Shown: in pieces, positions 26,172 through 34,486 of the stretch
How positions within the stretch are numbered: position 1 is the first letter of the stretch
Layout of the letters: every line of letters begins with the position of its first letter
Origin: Limnobacter humi
Lineage (GTDB): Bacteria; Pseudomonadota; Gammaproteobacteria; Burkholderiales; Burkholderiaceae_B
Assembly (NCBI RefSeq): GCF_024518835.1
Contig: NZ_JANIGO010000001.1
Location: 248,001 to 312,000 of the forward strand
Length of the DNA stretch: 64,000 bases
Reading direction: 5' to 3'
Notes under the pieces: model-generated
The model's input: the letters and a program-made list of their open reading frames with translations, nothing else
Databases searched by the model: none
Told to the model about the DNA's origin: nothing
Program-made: the position numbers and the translations under genes

Positions 26172-27097
26172 GGTGCACTCCTTTGCAAAATATGGATGTT
26201 GGCGGGGTTTGTCTCGGATTTGAGCGCTGCCAAACCCGGGCGAACCACCGGGGGTTGCTGGTGACGTTGTTGAACATCACTGGCGTGATTGGTCACCGAT
26301 GGACTGGCACGATTCACCAGAAAATCCACCAGGTGATTTCGAATGGCGTAGTACTGCGGGTCATGGTGGATGGATGCCCGGGTGCGGTTTCGTGGCAGGG
26401 TGATTTCCACGATTTCAGCAATGCGGGCCCGCGGGCCATGGCTCATCAGCAGCACCTTGTCAGCCAGCAAAATGGCTTCGTCCACGTCGTGTGTGATCAT
26501 GAACACCGTTTGCCGCGTGGCCTGAACAATCTGCAGCAGTTCATCCTGAATGGTGCCGCGCGTTAAAGCATCCAGCGCACCAAAGGGTTCATCCAGCAGC
26601 AGCATTTGCGGCTCAATGGCAAAGGCCCTGGCAATGCCCACCCGCTGCTTCATGCCGCCCGACAGTTCATGCGGCTTTTTGTGGGCCGCTTTGCCCAAGC
26701 CCACCATGTCCAGGTAGTGCATGGCGTGCGCCGTTACTTCATCGGGCTTTTTCTTGGGCCAACGCGAGCGCACACCAAACTCCACGTTGTTCAATGCGCT
26801 CAACCAGGGCAACAAGGCATGGCTTTGAAATACCACACCACGCTCCAGGGACGGACCCACCACCTGTTTGCCATTCATGATGGCATAGCCTTCTGTGGCA
26901 TCGTCCAGACCGGCCAGAATGTTCAGAATGGTGCTTTTGCCACAACCGGAGTGGCCGATGATGCACACAAACTCGCCTTGGTGAATGTCGAAATTCACAT
27001 GCTCAAACACGGGTGGCACCGCGGCGTTGCCCGGTTGGTATGTTTTGCTCAAACCCTCCACTTGCAGAAAGGGATTGAGGTCGTGATGAACGGTCAT
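26168..27097 (-). CDS. cynD: Cyanate/nitrate-type ABC transporter ATP-binding protein
   Basis: ATPase of 309 residues in the NrtD/SsuB/TauB group. Walker A is GHSGCGKST, the Q loop is near ERGVVFQSHALLPW, the signature is LSGGMKQRVGIARAFA and Walker B is MLLLDEPFGALDA. A C-terminal extension of about 50 residues (after FLVNRASPSV) is low in conservation. ATG 27097 has GGGAG eight bases upstream. Its position between permease and cynS argues for cyanate, so the symbol follows the cyanobacterial cynABDS naming by context only. Confidence 0.85.
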   Translation of the reverse strand: MTVHHDLNPFLQVEGLSKTYQPGNAAVPPVFEHVNFDIHQGEFVCIIGHSGCGKSTILNILAGLDDATEGYAIMNGKQVVGPSLERGVVFQSHALLPWLSALNNVEFGVRSRWPKKKPDEVTAHAMHYLDMVGLGKAAHKKPHELSGGMKQRVGIARAFAIEPQMLLLDEPFGALDALTRGTIQDELLQIVQATRQTVFMITHDVDEAILLADKVLLMSHGPRARIAEIVEITLPRNRTRASIHHDPQYYAIRNHLVDFLVNRASPSVTNHASDVQQRHQQPPVVRPGLAALKSETNPANIHILQRSAP

Positions 27098-27102
27098 GGC
27101 AA

Positions 27103-27951
27103 TTACTCCCGATAAGCCACGGCACGCGCCAGGCGAGCCAGCAAGTTGTCCAGCAACATGCCGATCAACCCGATGAACAAAATGGCACTCACAATGTTGG
27201 CAATCGACAGGTTGTTCCACTCATTCCAGACGAAATAGCCAATTCCGGTGCCACCCACCAGCATTTCCGCCGCCACAATCACCAGCCAGGCAATGCCAAT
27301 TGAAATGCGCATGCCAGTCATGATGGTGGGTGCGGCTGCAGGCAATATCACCGTGAAGGCGGTGCGCAATGCGCCAATTTCCAGGGTCCGCGCCACGTTC
27401 AGCCAGTCCCGCCGCACGCTGGCCACGCCAAAGGCAGTGTTGACCAGCATGGGCCAAATGGAACACACGAAGATCACGAAAATGGCCGAGGTGCTGCTGT
27501 CTTTGATGGTATAAAGCGCCAAAGGCATCCAGGCCAAGGGGCTTACCGGCTTCAAAATCTGAATGAAGGGGTCCAGGGCCTTGTACAACAATGGGGACAT
27601 GCCGATGACAAAACCCAGCGGAATGGCCAACAAGGCCGCCAGGCTGTAGCCCGCCAACACTCGGGCGATGGAATACGCCAGTTGGATGCCGATGCCCTTG
27701 TCGTTGGTGCCCTTGTCGTAAAACGGGTCACTGAGATGCTCAATCAGCTTTGAACCCACGTCCCACGGTGTGGGCAGCGGTGTTTTGCTGCCACTGGCAG
27801 CGGCATTGCCCACCAGTGCAGCATACTCAGCATCCACTGAAACCGCCTTGTTCTCCGGCCGGGTGGCCAAGGCCCACACACCAATGAGCACGGCCAGCAG
27901 CAGTGCACTCAATGCCCACGGTGCCCAACGAGATTGTTTAAAGCCGTGCAT
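27103..27951 (-). CDS. cynB: Cyanate/nitrate-type ABC transporter permease
   Basis: Inner-membrane permease of 282 residues in the NrtB/CynB family. Around six helices are visible. The cytoplasmic coupling loop reads EIGALRTAFTVILPAAAPTIMTGM, and IAWLVIVAAEML with GGTGIGYFVWNEWN is typical of nitrate, cyanate and bicarbonate permeases. The gene follows the binding protein after 3 bp and precedes the ATPase by 5 bp, so it is mid-operon. Confidence 0.87.
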   Translation of the reverse strand: MHGFKQSRWAPWALSALLLAVLIGVWALATRPENKAVSVDAEYAALVGNAAASGSKTPLPTPWDVGSKLIEHLSDPFYDKGTNDKGIGIQLAYSIARVLAGYSLAALLAIPLGFVIGMSPLLYKALDPFIQILKPVSPLAWMPLALYTIKDSSTSAIFVIFVCSIWPMLVNTAFGVASVRRDWLNVARTLEIGALRTAFTVILPAAAPTIMTGMRISIGIAWLVIVAAEMLVGGTGIGYFVWNEWNNLSIANIVSAILFIGLIGMLLDNLLARLARAVAYRE

Positions 27952-27954
27952 GCC

Positions 27955-29310
27955 TTACCCCTTCAAGCGTGAAATGGCAAAGCTTTCGGCATAAGCCTGG
28001 GGCTTTTTCGGATCAAACACCTTGCCCATCACGGTGATGGGTTTGTCAGTGCTTGCGGGCACCGGCAAACCAGCCTCTTTCATGAGACGTGTTGCATCGG
28101 TGGCCAAAAACACCTGCTTGGCCACCTGGGCATAATCCACCTCGCCCTTGATCTGCCCCCAGCGTTTCATCTGGCTCAAAATCCACAGCGCAAACCCCTG
28201 GTAGGGGAATGGGTCAAAGTCAATGCGGTTGGGCTCCTTTTTGATATTGCCCAAACCGTCGGCGTATGTGCCGGTCAACACCTGCTCCACCACGGTGAGG
28301 GGCTGGTTCAGGTAGTTGGTCGGGGCAATGGCCGCTGCAATTTCTTTGCGGTTCTCCGGTTTGCGGGCGTAGGCGGTGGCTTCCAGAATGGCCTTCAACA
28401 AAGCCTTGTAAGAATTCGGTGCCGAGGTCACAAACTCTTTGCTGGCTGCAAACGCGCAGCAGGGGTGACCATTCCAGATTTCCTTGGACAGTATGTGGAT
28501 GAAACCCACCCCGTCATACACCGCCCGCTGGTTGACCGGGTCGGGTGCCAAAAACCCGTCGATGTTGTCAGCCCGCATGTTGGCCACCATCTCGGGCGGC
28601 GGCACAGCGCGAATCTGCACATCACGATCGGGGTCCAAACCGTGTTCAGCCAGGTAGTAGCGCAACAGGTAGTTGTGCATGGAATAGTCAAACGGCACAG
28701 CGAACTTGAAGCCCTTCCAGTCTTTCGGATCGCGCTTGTCTTTGTGCTTCATCGACAGGGTGATGGCCTGCCCGTTGATGTTCTCAATGGCCGGTATGGT
28801 GTAAGGAATCGGGTTGGAACCCACACCCAGGGTGATGGCCAACGGCATGGGGCTCAGCATGTGCGCCGCATCGTATTCCTTGGCCAGGGTTTTGTCGCGG
28901 ATCACAGCCCATCCTGCGGTTTTCACCACCTCCACATCCAGACCCTGCTTGGCATAAAAGCCCATGGGTTGGCCCATGATGATGGGTGTTGCACACGTGA
29001 TGGGAATAAAACCCACTTTCAGCTTCTGCTTTTCCAATGCACCAGCAGGTGCCGCGAACGCCTCTTTGGCGGCACCCAGCGGGAAGAAACTGGACAATGC
29101 GGCCATGGCTGTACCGGCACCCACCACACGCAGGAAATTGCGGCGCACTTGGTCGTCTGGAAACACGGCTTGCATCACGGCGGATTCCACCGCACGGTCC
29201 TGCAGGGCGGCCAACGCCATATCATGCTCAGCCTGCGAGACATGCTGCCCGCAGGCACAACCTGCGCCCAGCCGGGTGTAGTGGTCAAAGGGGTCTTTAA
29301 ACAATGACAT
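27955..29310 (-). CDS. cynA: NrtA/CynA-type ABC transporter substrate-binding protein with twin-arginine signal
   Basis: Binding protein of 451 residues. A twin-Arg motif (RRNFLRVVGAG) starts unusually late, near residue 53, after a segment with Cys-Ala-Cys (GAGCACGQHVSQAEHD). The hydrophobic stretch AMAALSSFFPLGAAKEAFA follows. The mature part has KVGFIPITCATPIIMGQPMG, PFDYSMHNYLLRYYLAEHG and NIDGFLAPDPVNQRA, as in nitrate, cyanate and bicarbonate binding proteins. The start ATG has AGGAG seven bases upstream. With cynS in the same operon cyanate is the likely ligand. Confidence 0.85.
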   Translation of the reverse strand: MSLFKDPFDHYTRLGAGCACGQHVSQAEHDMALAALQDRAVESAVMQAVFPDDQVRRNFLRVVGAGTAMAALSSFFPLGAAKEAFAAPAGALEKQKLKVGFIPITCATPIIMGQPMGFYAKQGLDVEVVKTAGWAVIRDKTLAKEYDAAHMLSPMPLAITLGVGSNPIPYTIPAIENINGQAITLSMKHKDKRDPKDWKGFKFAVPFDYSMHNYLLRYYLAEHGLDPDRDVQIRAVPPPEMVANMRADNIDGFLAPDPVNQRAVYDGVGFIHILSKEIWNGHPCCAFAASKEFVTSAPNSYKALLKAILEATAYARKPENRKEIAAAIAPTNYLNQPLTVVEQVLTGTYADGLGNIKKEPNRIDFDPFPYQGFALWILSQMKRWGQIKGEVDYAQVAKQVFLATDATRLMKEAGLPVPASTDKPITVMGKVFDPKKPQAYAESFAISRLKG

Positions 29311-29331
29311 GTCAAACTCCTGGGTCAAACA

Positions 29332-30012
29332 TCACGCGCTGGCCTGCAGGGCTGCAGGCCGGTAGTAATCCACATCGTGGCGATACTGCTCATAGGCCTT
29401 TCCGTATTCCATCACCCGCGCCACATCGGTGATAAAGGCATCGTCGTAACCCGCACGGCGAAGCAAATGGAAGCCCAGCTCCATGCCGCTGGCGATTCCA
29501 CCGCCGGTCACGAGCCGCCCAGCATCCACCACCCGTGCGCGGCTCACCCGGCAGGTGGGCGCGATCTCGGCCAATCGATCAATCGGTGTCTTGCCCAAGT
29601 GCGACGCTTCCAGACGGTCTGGCTCCTTGCGGTTGGTCGCGGGCAGGCCATCGAGCAAACCCATGCGGGCGTAAATCCATGATCCGGTGCACACGCTGGT
29701 CAGCAGACAGTCCTGCGGCAGCGCTCGGACATACCGGTGCAGGTTCCGGTTGTGCATTTCCTGTCGGGTGCCAAACCCACCTGGAATCAGGAAGGCTTGC
29801 ACATCGGGCTGGTCATTGAAGCTGTAGTTGGGCAACACCGTGAAGCCAGCCTGGGTTTGCACCGGGCGCATGCTTTCCGCAATCAGAAAAACATCCAGCT
29901 CTGGGTCAAATCGACGCGCCACGGAAAACACACCGTAGGGCGCTGCGTAGTCCATCACCTCTGCGTCCTTGAACACATAAATGCCCAAGCGGAAACCGTG
30001 CGCCCTGGCCAT
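29332..30012 (-). CDS. DJ-1/PfpI family protein, isonitrile hydratase-like
   Basis: Protein of 226 residues with the glutamine amidotransferase-like DJ-1 fold. The nucleophile elbow is LLTSVCTGSWIYARMGLLDG (Cys near 108), and AFLIPGGFGTR and TGGGIASGMELGFHLL follow the isonitrile hydratase and GlxA branch, but there is no AraC domain. A GGAAGG box precedes the ATG. It lies 21 bp before the cyanate binding-protein gene on the same strand and is probably the first gene of that operon. A role in nitrile, isonitrile or cyanide-derived nitrogen use is inferred from context. Confidence 0.78.
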   Translation of the reverse strand: MARAHGFRLGIYVFKDAEVMDYAAPYGVFSVARRFDPELDVFLIAESMRPVQTQAGFTVLPNYSFNDQPDVQAFLIPGGFGTRQEMHNRNLHRYVRALPQDCLLTSVCTGSWIYARMGLLDGLPATNRKEPDRLEASHLGKTPIDRLAEIAPTCRVSRARVVDAGRLVTGGGIASGMELGFHLLRRAGYDDAFITDVARVMEYGKAYEQYRHDVDYYRPAALQASA

Positions 30013-30082
30013 GCCTGTTCACCTTCCCAAAAAACATCCCATGGAGATCAGTGTGCATGCACCCCCCGAGCACGGGTATCGC

Positions 30083-30121
30083 AGGGCCAATGATTGTTCT
30101 GTAGTGCTGGCCCTACAGGGC
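30083..30121. promoter_or_regulatory. Overlapping hairpins between the two-component genes and the cyanate operon
   Basis: AGGGCCA (30083-30089) can pair with TGGCCCT (30108-30114), while GCCCT-AC-AGGGC (30110-30121) is a 12-bp palindrome using some of the same bases. The two structures exclude each other. No T run follows. It could be a factor-independent 3' end for the regulator gene or a regulator binding site for the downstream operon. Confidence 0.3.
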
Positions 30122-30123
30122 TG

Positions 30124-30753
30124 TCACTCCAGCCCGTGTTCCTTGGTGTAATTCACCAACTCCACCAGGTTTTTTAACTGGAGCTTGTCAAACACCCGGG
30201 CACGGTAGGTGGACACGGTGTTGGATGACAGACAAAGGCTTTGCGCAATGTGCTGAACCGACTCCCCCTTGGACAACATGCGCAGCACCTGCATTTCGCG
30301 ATTGGACAGCACCGCATGGCGCGGTTGGTCTGCGGGTTGTCGCAGGGTTTGCGCCAACAGCCCCGCGGCCAGGGGCGTGAGGTACACCTGGCCCTGTGCG
30401 GCCAGGCTCACAGCCTGACCCAGCTCTTGCGGTGAACAACCCTTGTTCAAATACGCATTGGCACCACTGCGAATGGCCCGGGTTGCAAATTGGCTTTCGG
30501 GATAGACCGACAACACAATCACACCCAGTTTTGGAAATTCACTGCGGATACTGCGCAGCACGTCAAAACCATCCCGTTCACCAAGCGCCACATCCAGTAG
30601 CACCACATCGGTGCGTTGCTCCCGCAATATCCGGATGGCCTGCACCCCATCCGAGGCTTCGAGGCAAACATGGCGTGTATCGAGTTCATGAAGAATCTGG
30701 ATCAACCCTTTTCGAATGATGGTGTGATCATCCACAATCAAGATGCAACTCAT
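30124..30753 (-). CDS. LuxR/NarL-family response regulator
   Basis: Regulator of 209 residues. The receiver domain has LIVDDHTIIRKGL, phosphoacceptor Asp in VVLLDVALGERDGFDVL (about 54) and Lys in AYLNKGCSP. The C-terminal helix-turn-helix is LSNREMQVLRMLSKGESVQHIAQ with LCLSSNTVSTYRARVFDKL. The start overlaps the kinase stop by 4 bp, so the pair is co-translated. Upstream and co-directional with the cyanate operon, so it may control it. Confidence 0.9.
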   Translation of the reverse strand: MSCILIVDDHTIIRKGLIQILHELDTRHVCLEASDGVQAIRILREQRTDVVLLDVALGERDGFDVLRSIRSEFPKLGVIVLSVYPESQFATRAIRSGANAYLNKGCSPQELGQAVSLAAQGQVYLTPLAAGLLAQTLRQPADQPRHAVLSNREMQVLRMLSKGESVQHIAQSLCLSSNTVSTYRARVFDKLQLKNLVELVNYTKEHGLE

Positions 30754-31922
30754 GACTGGCCCCCAGCAGACGATCCATGCCGAACCATGACATTGGGCAT
30801 GGTGATGGCAATGCTGGTGCCACCGCCCAGCGCAGGGCCGATGCTGCACTTCGCACCCAGGTCCCAAGCCCGTTCTTCAATGCCCATCAAACCAAAACCT
30901 TGCGATACCCCTTGCACGGGCAAGCCCTGTCCATCATCTTGCACCCGAATGACCAGCGCATGGTCTTCGCACTGAACACTGACTTCCACCCGGCTTGCAC
31001 GGGCATGCTTGTGCACATTGGTCAGCGCCTCTTGCACAATCCGGTACACCGCAATTTCGGCATCGCGCCCCAAACGAACCATCTCCAGATCGGGTTGAAC
31101 ATCCAGTATGGTTTGAATCCTGGTGCGTGCCATGAACTCACCCAGCAGGTGTTCAATGGCTGGCCACAAACCGAGATGGTCCAACAGACCCGGCCGAAGA
31201 TCCGACAAAATGCGTCGCAAGCTGTCCATTGCGCCCTCCGACAGTTTCACCATGGCACCAATCCGCAAGGCCAGTTCAGGCACCTCATTGACCCGGTAGG
31301 CCAACGCCTTGAGCTCCAGATCAAAGGCGGTGAGTTTGGCCCCCAGGTCGTCGTGCATCTCGCGTGCAATGCGGGCACGTTCGCGCTCGCGGGTGGTGTT
31401 CATGTGTGCGGACAAGCGACGCAATCGGTCATGCGCCTGCTGCAACTCGGCAGTCCGCTCCAGCACACGACGCTCCAGTTCAACCTGCACAGCAGCCCGC
31501 AGGTTTTGTGCTTCGATGCGGGCGCTGATGTCATTGAAGGTGACCACGGCACCAACCACCGCACTGCCTTCGAAGATGGGATACGACGCATACTCGGCCG
31601 GAAAACTGGTGCCATCCCGACGCCAAAGCACTTCACTGTCCACACGACACCCTTCGTTTTGCTGAAAGGCTTTAAAAATTTGGCAATCGCACACAGGCAT
31701 CAAATCGCGGTTTGCATAGGAATGGTGCATGAGGTAGTGCATGTTGCGCCCCAACACCTCATCGGGTGTGTAACCGAGCATGCTGGCACCCGCTTTGTTG
31801 ATGAACACACAGCGACCTTTCAGATCGATGCCGTAGATGCCCTCGCCGGTGGAGTCCAGCAACAGCTCGAGCTGCCGGCGCCATGCGGCATGGTGAGAAA
31901 GGCTGGAAAGGTGTTTGAACAT
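30750..31922 (-). CDS. PAS domain sensor histidine kinase (HisKA_3, NarX/DegS type)
   Basis: Soluble-looking kinase of 390 residues with no clear membrane helix. A PAS domain (about 18-130) begins LLLDSTGEGIYGIDLKGRCV and holds a Cys-X-Cys (PVCDCQIF) that might bind a metal or sense redox. A coiled coil (about 140-185) leads to the phosphoacceptor region ERARIAREMHDDLGAKL with His near 192. The ATPase domain has IVQEALTNVHKHARAS and GLMGIEERA. I chose ATG 31922; an in-frame GTG nine codons upstream is possible. It is coupled to the LuxR-type regulator. Confidence 0.88.
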   Translation of the reverse strand: MFKHLSSLSHHAAWRRQLELLLDSTGEGIYGIDLKGRCVFINKAGASMLGYTPDEVLGRNMHYLMHHSYANRDLMPVCDCQIFKAFQQNEGCRVDSEVLWRRDGTSFPAEYASYPIFEGSAVVGAVVTFNDISARIEAQNLRAAVQVELERRVLERTAELQQAHDRLRRLSAHMNTTRERERARIAREMHDDLGAKLTAFDLELKALAYRVNEVPELALRIGAMVKLSEGAMDSLRRILSDLRPGLLDHLGLWPAIEHLLGEFMARTRIQTILDVQPDLEMVRLGRDAEIAVYRIVQEALTNVHKHARASRVEVSVQCEDHALVIRVQDDGQGLPVQGVSQGFGLMGIEERAWDLGAKCSIGPALGGGTSIAITMPNVMVRHGSSAGGQS

Positions 31923-32152
31923 CGCAATGCCTGTCGATAAAACCTGCACTCAAAATAGCAAAAGCGATGCCTGAAATTTTGCTGTTTTCAATGCGGAAAT
32001 TGCACAAGAACTGTGCGAAAAAAAAACCACAAAATTTTCGGAAAAAACAATTCAAACGGGTTGTTGTCAATCAATTGATGAAAAAAGCTTTTCAGAAAAT
32101 AATTTTTGATGTAAACAGTAGTCACCACACCCTAATAGGAAGGTTATAAAAC
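31923..32152. promoter_or_regulatory. AT-rich divergent intergenic region upstream of the histone-like gene
   Basis: This 230-bp gap between two divergent genes is far richer in A and T than its surroundings, with several A and T tracts around 32010-32110 and an AAAAGCTTTT palindrome near 32085. Such DNA is likely bent and probably carries the promoter of the histone-like gene. AGGAAGG (32137-32143) is the ribosome binding site. No open reading frame of note is seen. Confidence 0.4.
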
Positions 32153-32668
32153 ATGGATCAAAAGCCTGTAGACTCTGAAGCAACGAAGGCAGCTCCCGCT
32201 GCTGCAAAAAAACCTGCAGCGAAAAAACCTGCTGCAAAAAAACCCGCTGCTGCAAAACCTGCTGCTGCGAAAAAACCCGCCGCTGCCAAGAAGCCTGCAG
32301 CTGCTAAAAAACCAGCTGCTGCGAAAAAGCCTGCAGCTGCTGCCAAAAAGCCAGCCGCCAAAAAAGCTGGCGTAGCTTCTGCAGCAGCCAAGGCCTTGGG
32401 CGATGCAAAAGCCAAAGCCGCTGGTGCAAAAGCCAAAGCCACCAAGAAAGTGGCTGCCGCCAAGAAAACTGCAACCACCGCCAAAACCACTGCCAAGAAA
32501 ACAGCCACCAAGGCCAAAGCCGCCGTGATGGGTGCTTCCGACCGCAAGAAGTTGTTGAGCGAAGTGCAGAAAGAGATCCGCGATCTTGAGAAGAAAGTGA
32601 AGGATCTGGTGAAGTCGGTTCAAAACGACGTGATCTCCAAGATCAAGAAACAACTCGGCTTGAAGTAA
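32153..32668 (+). CDS. Histone H1-like Ala/Lys/Pro-rich DNA-binding protein
   Basis: Nucleoid-type protein of 171 residues. Residues 12-75 are tandem KKPAA or KKPAAA units, then Ala/Lys/Thr-rich sequence to about 125, resembling the C-terminal tail of eukaryotic H1 and bacterial H1-like proteins. The last 45 residues differ: SDRKKLLSEVQKEIRDLEKK and VKDLVKSVQNDVISKIKKQL form an amphipathic helix with regular hydrophobic spacing, likely for oligomerisation. The AGGAAGG box gives strong translation. The repeat tract may vary in length between strains. A hairpin and terminator follow. Confidence 0.87.
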   Translation: MDQKPVDSEATKAAPAAAKKPAAKKPAAKKPAAAKPAAAKKPAAAKKPAAAKKPAAAKKPAAAAKKPAAKKAGVASAAAKALGDAKAKAAGAKAKATKKVAAAKKTATTAKTTAKKTATKAKAAVMGASDRKKLLSEVQKEIRDLEKKVKDLVKSVQNDVISKIKKQLGLK

Positions 32669-32702
32669 TTCAGCTTAAAACAAGAAGAAAATTGGGTGGC
32701 AA

Positions 32703-32720
32703 GGCCCTGCTTGCAGGGCC
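32703..32720 (+). other. Perfect hairpin downstream of the histone-like gene
   Basis: GGCCCTGC-TT-GCAGGGCC is an 8-bp perfect stem with a 2-base gap, 35 bp after the stop codon. It is not followed by T residues, so it is likely a 3' stability element preceding the true terminator at 32753. Confidence 0.5.
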
Positions 32721-32752
32721 CGCTGTCCTCCAAAACTGCAGTAACAATCCAA

Positions 32753-32780
32753 ACCCGCGCCTGCCGCGGGTTTTTGTTTT
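32753..32780 (+). terminator. Intrinsic terminator of the histone-like gene
   Basis: CCCGCG-CCTGC-CGCGGG (32754-32770) is a 6-bp GC stem followed by TTTTTGTTTT. This is a classical Rho-independent terminator. It lies just before the end of the convergent quinone reductase gene (stop at 32786). Confidence 0.8.
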
Positions 32781-32785
32781 GGGGC

Positions 32786-33502
32786 TCACGCCATGGGCTT
32801 GTCGCCAAGGGGATTCATCTGCGCATCAAAATGATCGAGACTGGGCACAGGCAGGCTCATGCGTTGATCCAGCCCACCGATGCAGGCGTCCAGGTCCAGC
32901 AGAATTTGCTCACGAGCCTCTGGGCTGATATACGGCACGTGGTAAGCCGCAAAAGGTGACAGTACTTCAAAGCCAGCGTAACCCAAGCTGCCCTGCTGAA
33001 CCGGTTTCAACAAATCATTCAAGCCGCCATGCACCGACCCTGGGCCAAACATGTGCTCGCGGCCACCCAAGGTAAAGGTCAACATGGCGCGCTTGCCACG
33101 CATCAGGCCCCGGTCATAAAAATTTCGGCCACCGTACACCACACCAGACAGAAATACCCGGTCGATCCAGCCTTTGAGAATGGCTGGCAGTGAAAACCAG
33201 TACAAGGGGAAATTCAGGATCAGCAAGTCTGCATTGTTCAGCAGCGCCAATTCCGTGGCAATGTCCTTGGGCAGTGCACCCGTTTTTTCAGCATGTCGCT
33301 GTTCCAGCGCATACACCAGGTAATCGGGATTGGCACGTTTGGAAAAATCTGCAGCACTGGCCACGGGATTGAACGACTTTTCATAGAGGTCTGAAACCAC
33401 CACCGTGTGCCCCATGGACTCAAACAGGCTCACCATTCGATCCTTCATGGCGGTACAAAACGACTGGGGTTCGGGGTGCGCGTGGACAATCAGGACATTC
33501 AT
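32786..33502 (-). CDS. NAD(P)H:quinone reductase-like flavodoxin-fold protein
   Basis: FMN/FAD-dependent oxidoreductase of 238 residues related to NQO1, MdaB and KefF. The N-terminus MNVLIVHAHPEPQSFCTAM carries the phosphate-binding loop, LLILNFPLYWFSLPAILKGW is the conserved flavin and substrate region, and FTLGGREHMFGPGSVHG is typical of the family. It likely reduces quinones by two electrons. It stands alone on the minus strand. Its specific substrate is unknown. Confidence 0.87.
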   Translation of the reverse strand: MNVLIVHAHPEPQSFCTAMKDRMVSLFESMGHTVVVSDLYEKSFNPVASAADFSKRANPDYLVYALEQRHAEKTGALPKDIATELALLNNADLLILNFPLYWFSLPAILKGWIDRVFLSGVVYGGRNFYDRGLMRGKRAMLTFTLGGREHMFGPGSVHGGLNDLLKPVQQGSLGYAGFEVLSPFAAYHVPYISPEAREQILLDLDACIGGLDQRMSLPVPSLDHFDAQMNPLGDKPMA

Positions 33503-33672
33503 GGGGTTTGGCTCATCAACACAATGGTGATGGCTATGCTATCAAACCCCGGGGAAAGATATCCCCATTCGATGGGCACAAGTGCTTGGATAGCGTGTGG
33601 ACAAGCATCGCAAGCAACTCATTTCATGGTGCTTTCCAGGCAGCGATTAAAGAATAGGCAACGCCGCCTGCG

Positions 33673-34296
33673 TCAGGCATTCTGTGGCTGGCTGTCGTGG
33701 GTGTGATGCACTTGTGCATGCTTGTAGATCACCGTGGCTTCCATCCGGTTTTTTGCATTCAGACGCTCCAGAATGTCTTTGACATGCCCTTTCACCGTTT
33801 CCAAACTGATGTTCAATGCCTCGGCAATGTCCTTGTTGGTCAGGCCTGCGCCAATCAACTCCAGGACCTGGGTCTGTTTGTGGGTCAACTGTTTGGCGGG
33901 GATAGAATGAACGGGTGCGGTGTACAGGCCCGCCTGGTCCAGGGCATGGCGCATGTGTTCCATCAACTTTGGAAACGGCGTCATCTTGGAGAACACGGAG
34001 AAGCGCTGAGAATCCTGACGCTTCAACTGCGACATCACTGGCGCATCATTGGCGCTGATCAACACCGGAATGTTGGGAAACAGCGTGTCGAACAACCCAA
34101 CGAAGGAATCCGGCCTGACGTCATTCAAATAAAAATCGGTGATGACCATGGCGGGAAAATCACGCACTGCCGCCTGGGCGGCCTCTTTCAAATTGGAAAA
34201 CTGCCGGGTGCGCACACCCGGTGCCAAATCTTTGACCAGGGCCAGCAAACCGAAACTGACGATCGGATGATCATCAATGACAAACACCTGTGGCAT
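33673..34296 (-). CDS. LuxR-family response regulator, orphan
   Basis: Regulator of 207 residues. The receiver has FVIDDHPIVSFGL, an Asp in MVITDFYLNDVRPDS (about 50) and FSKMTPFPKLMEH where Lys is expected. The output domain is LTHKQTQVLELIGAGLTNKD, followed by IAEALNISLETVKGHVKDIL, a clear GerE-type helix-turn-helix. No kinase gene is adjacent. ATG 34296 begins the family-typical MPQVFVIDD; a GTG at 34335 with no better ribosome site is an alternative. The upstream gene tetR is divergent. Confidence 0.87.
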   Translation of the reverse strand: MPQVFVIDDHPIVSFGLLALVKDLAPGVRTRQFSNLKEAAQAAVRDFPAMVITDFYLNDVRPDSFVGLFDTLFPNIPVLISANDAPVMSQLKRQDSQRFSVFSKMTPFPKLMEHMRHALDQAGLYTAPVHSIPAKQLTHKQTQVLELIGAGLTNKDIAEALNISLETVKGHVKDILERLNAKNRMEATVIYKHAQVHHTHDSQPQNA

Positions 34297-34449
34297 GTCG
34301 ATGCGTTCATTCAAGTGACCCACGGCAACTCCCACGCAAAAGCAATATTGGATGTCTCACTGTAAAAAAAAATGGCGTGGGTCAGTCCGCCAATAAGACC
34401 CCTCAAAAGGGTCCCAGATTGCCGATTTGATTCAATATTAAAAATTTCA

Positions 34450-34479
34450 TTGACACTTCGTCAACGACTAAACTAACAT
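34450..34479 (+). promoter_or_regulatory. tetR promoter with overlapping inverted repeat
   Basis: TTGAC-ACTTC-GTCAA (34450-34464) is a perfect 5-bp inverted repeat that includes a consensus -35 (TTGACA, 34450-34455). TAACAT at 34474-34479 is a possible -10 at 18-bp spacing. The ATG follows only 7 bases later at 34487 with no Shine-Dalgarno sequence, so the transcript could be leaderless. The repeat overlapping the promoter suggests autorepression by the TetR protein. Confidence 0.5.
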
Positions 34480-34486
34480 CCAAACC

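Noticed and set aside
32180-32400. Tandem DNA repeats as a CRISPR or minisatellite
   Set aside because: Units code for KKPAA in frame and have no spacers.
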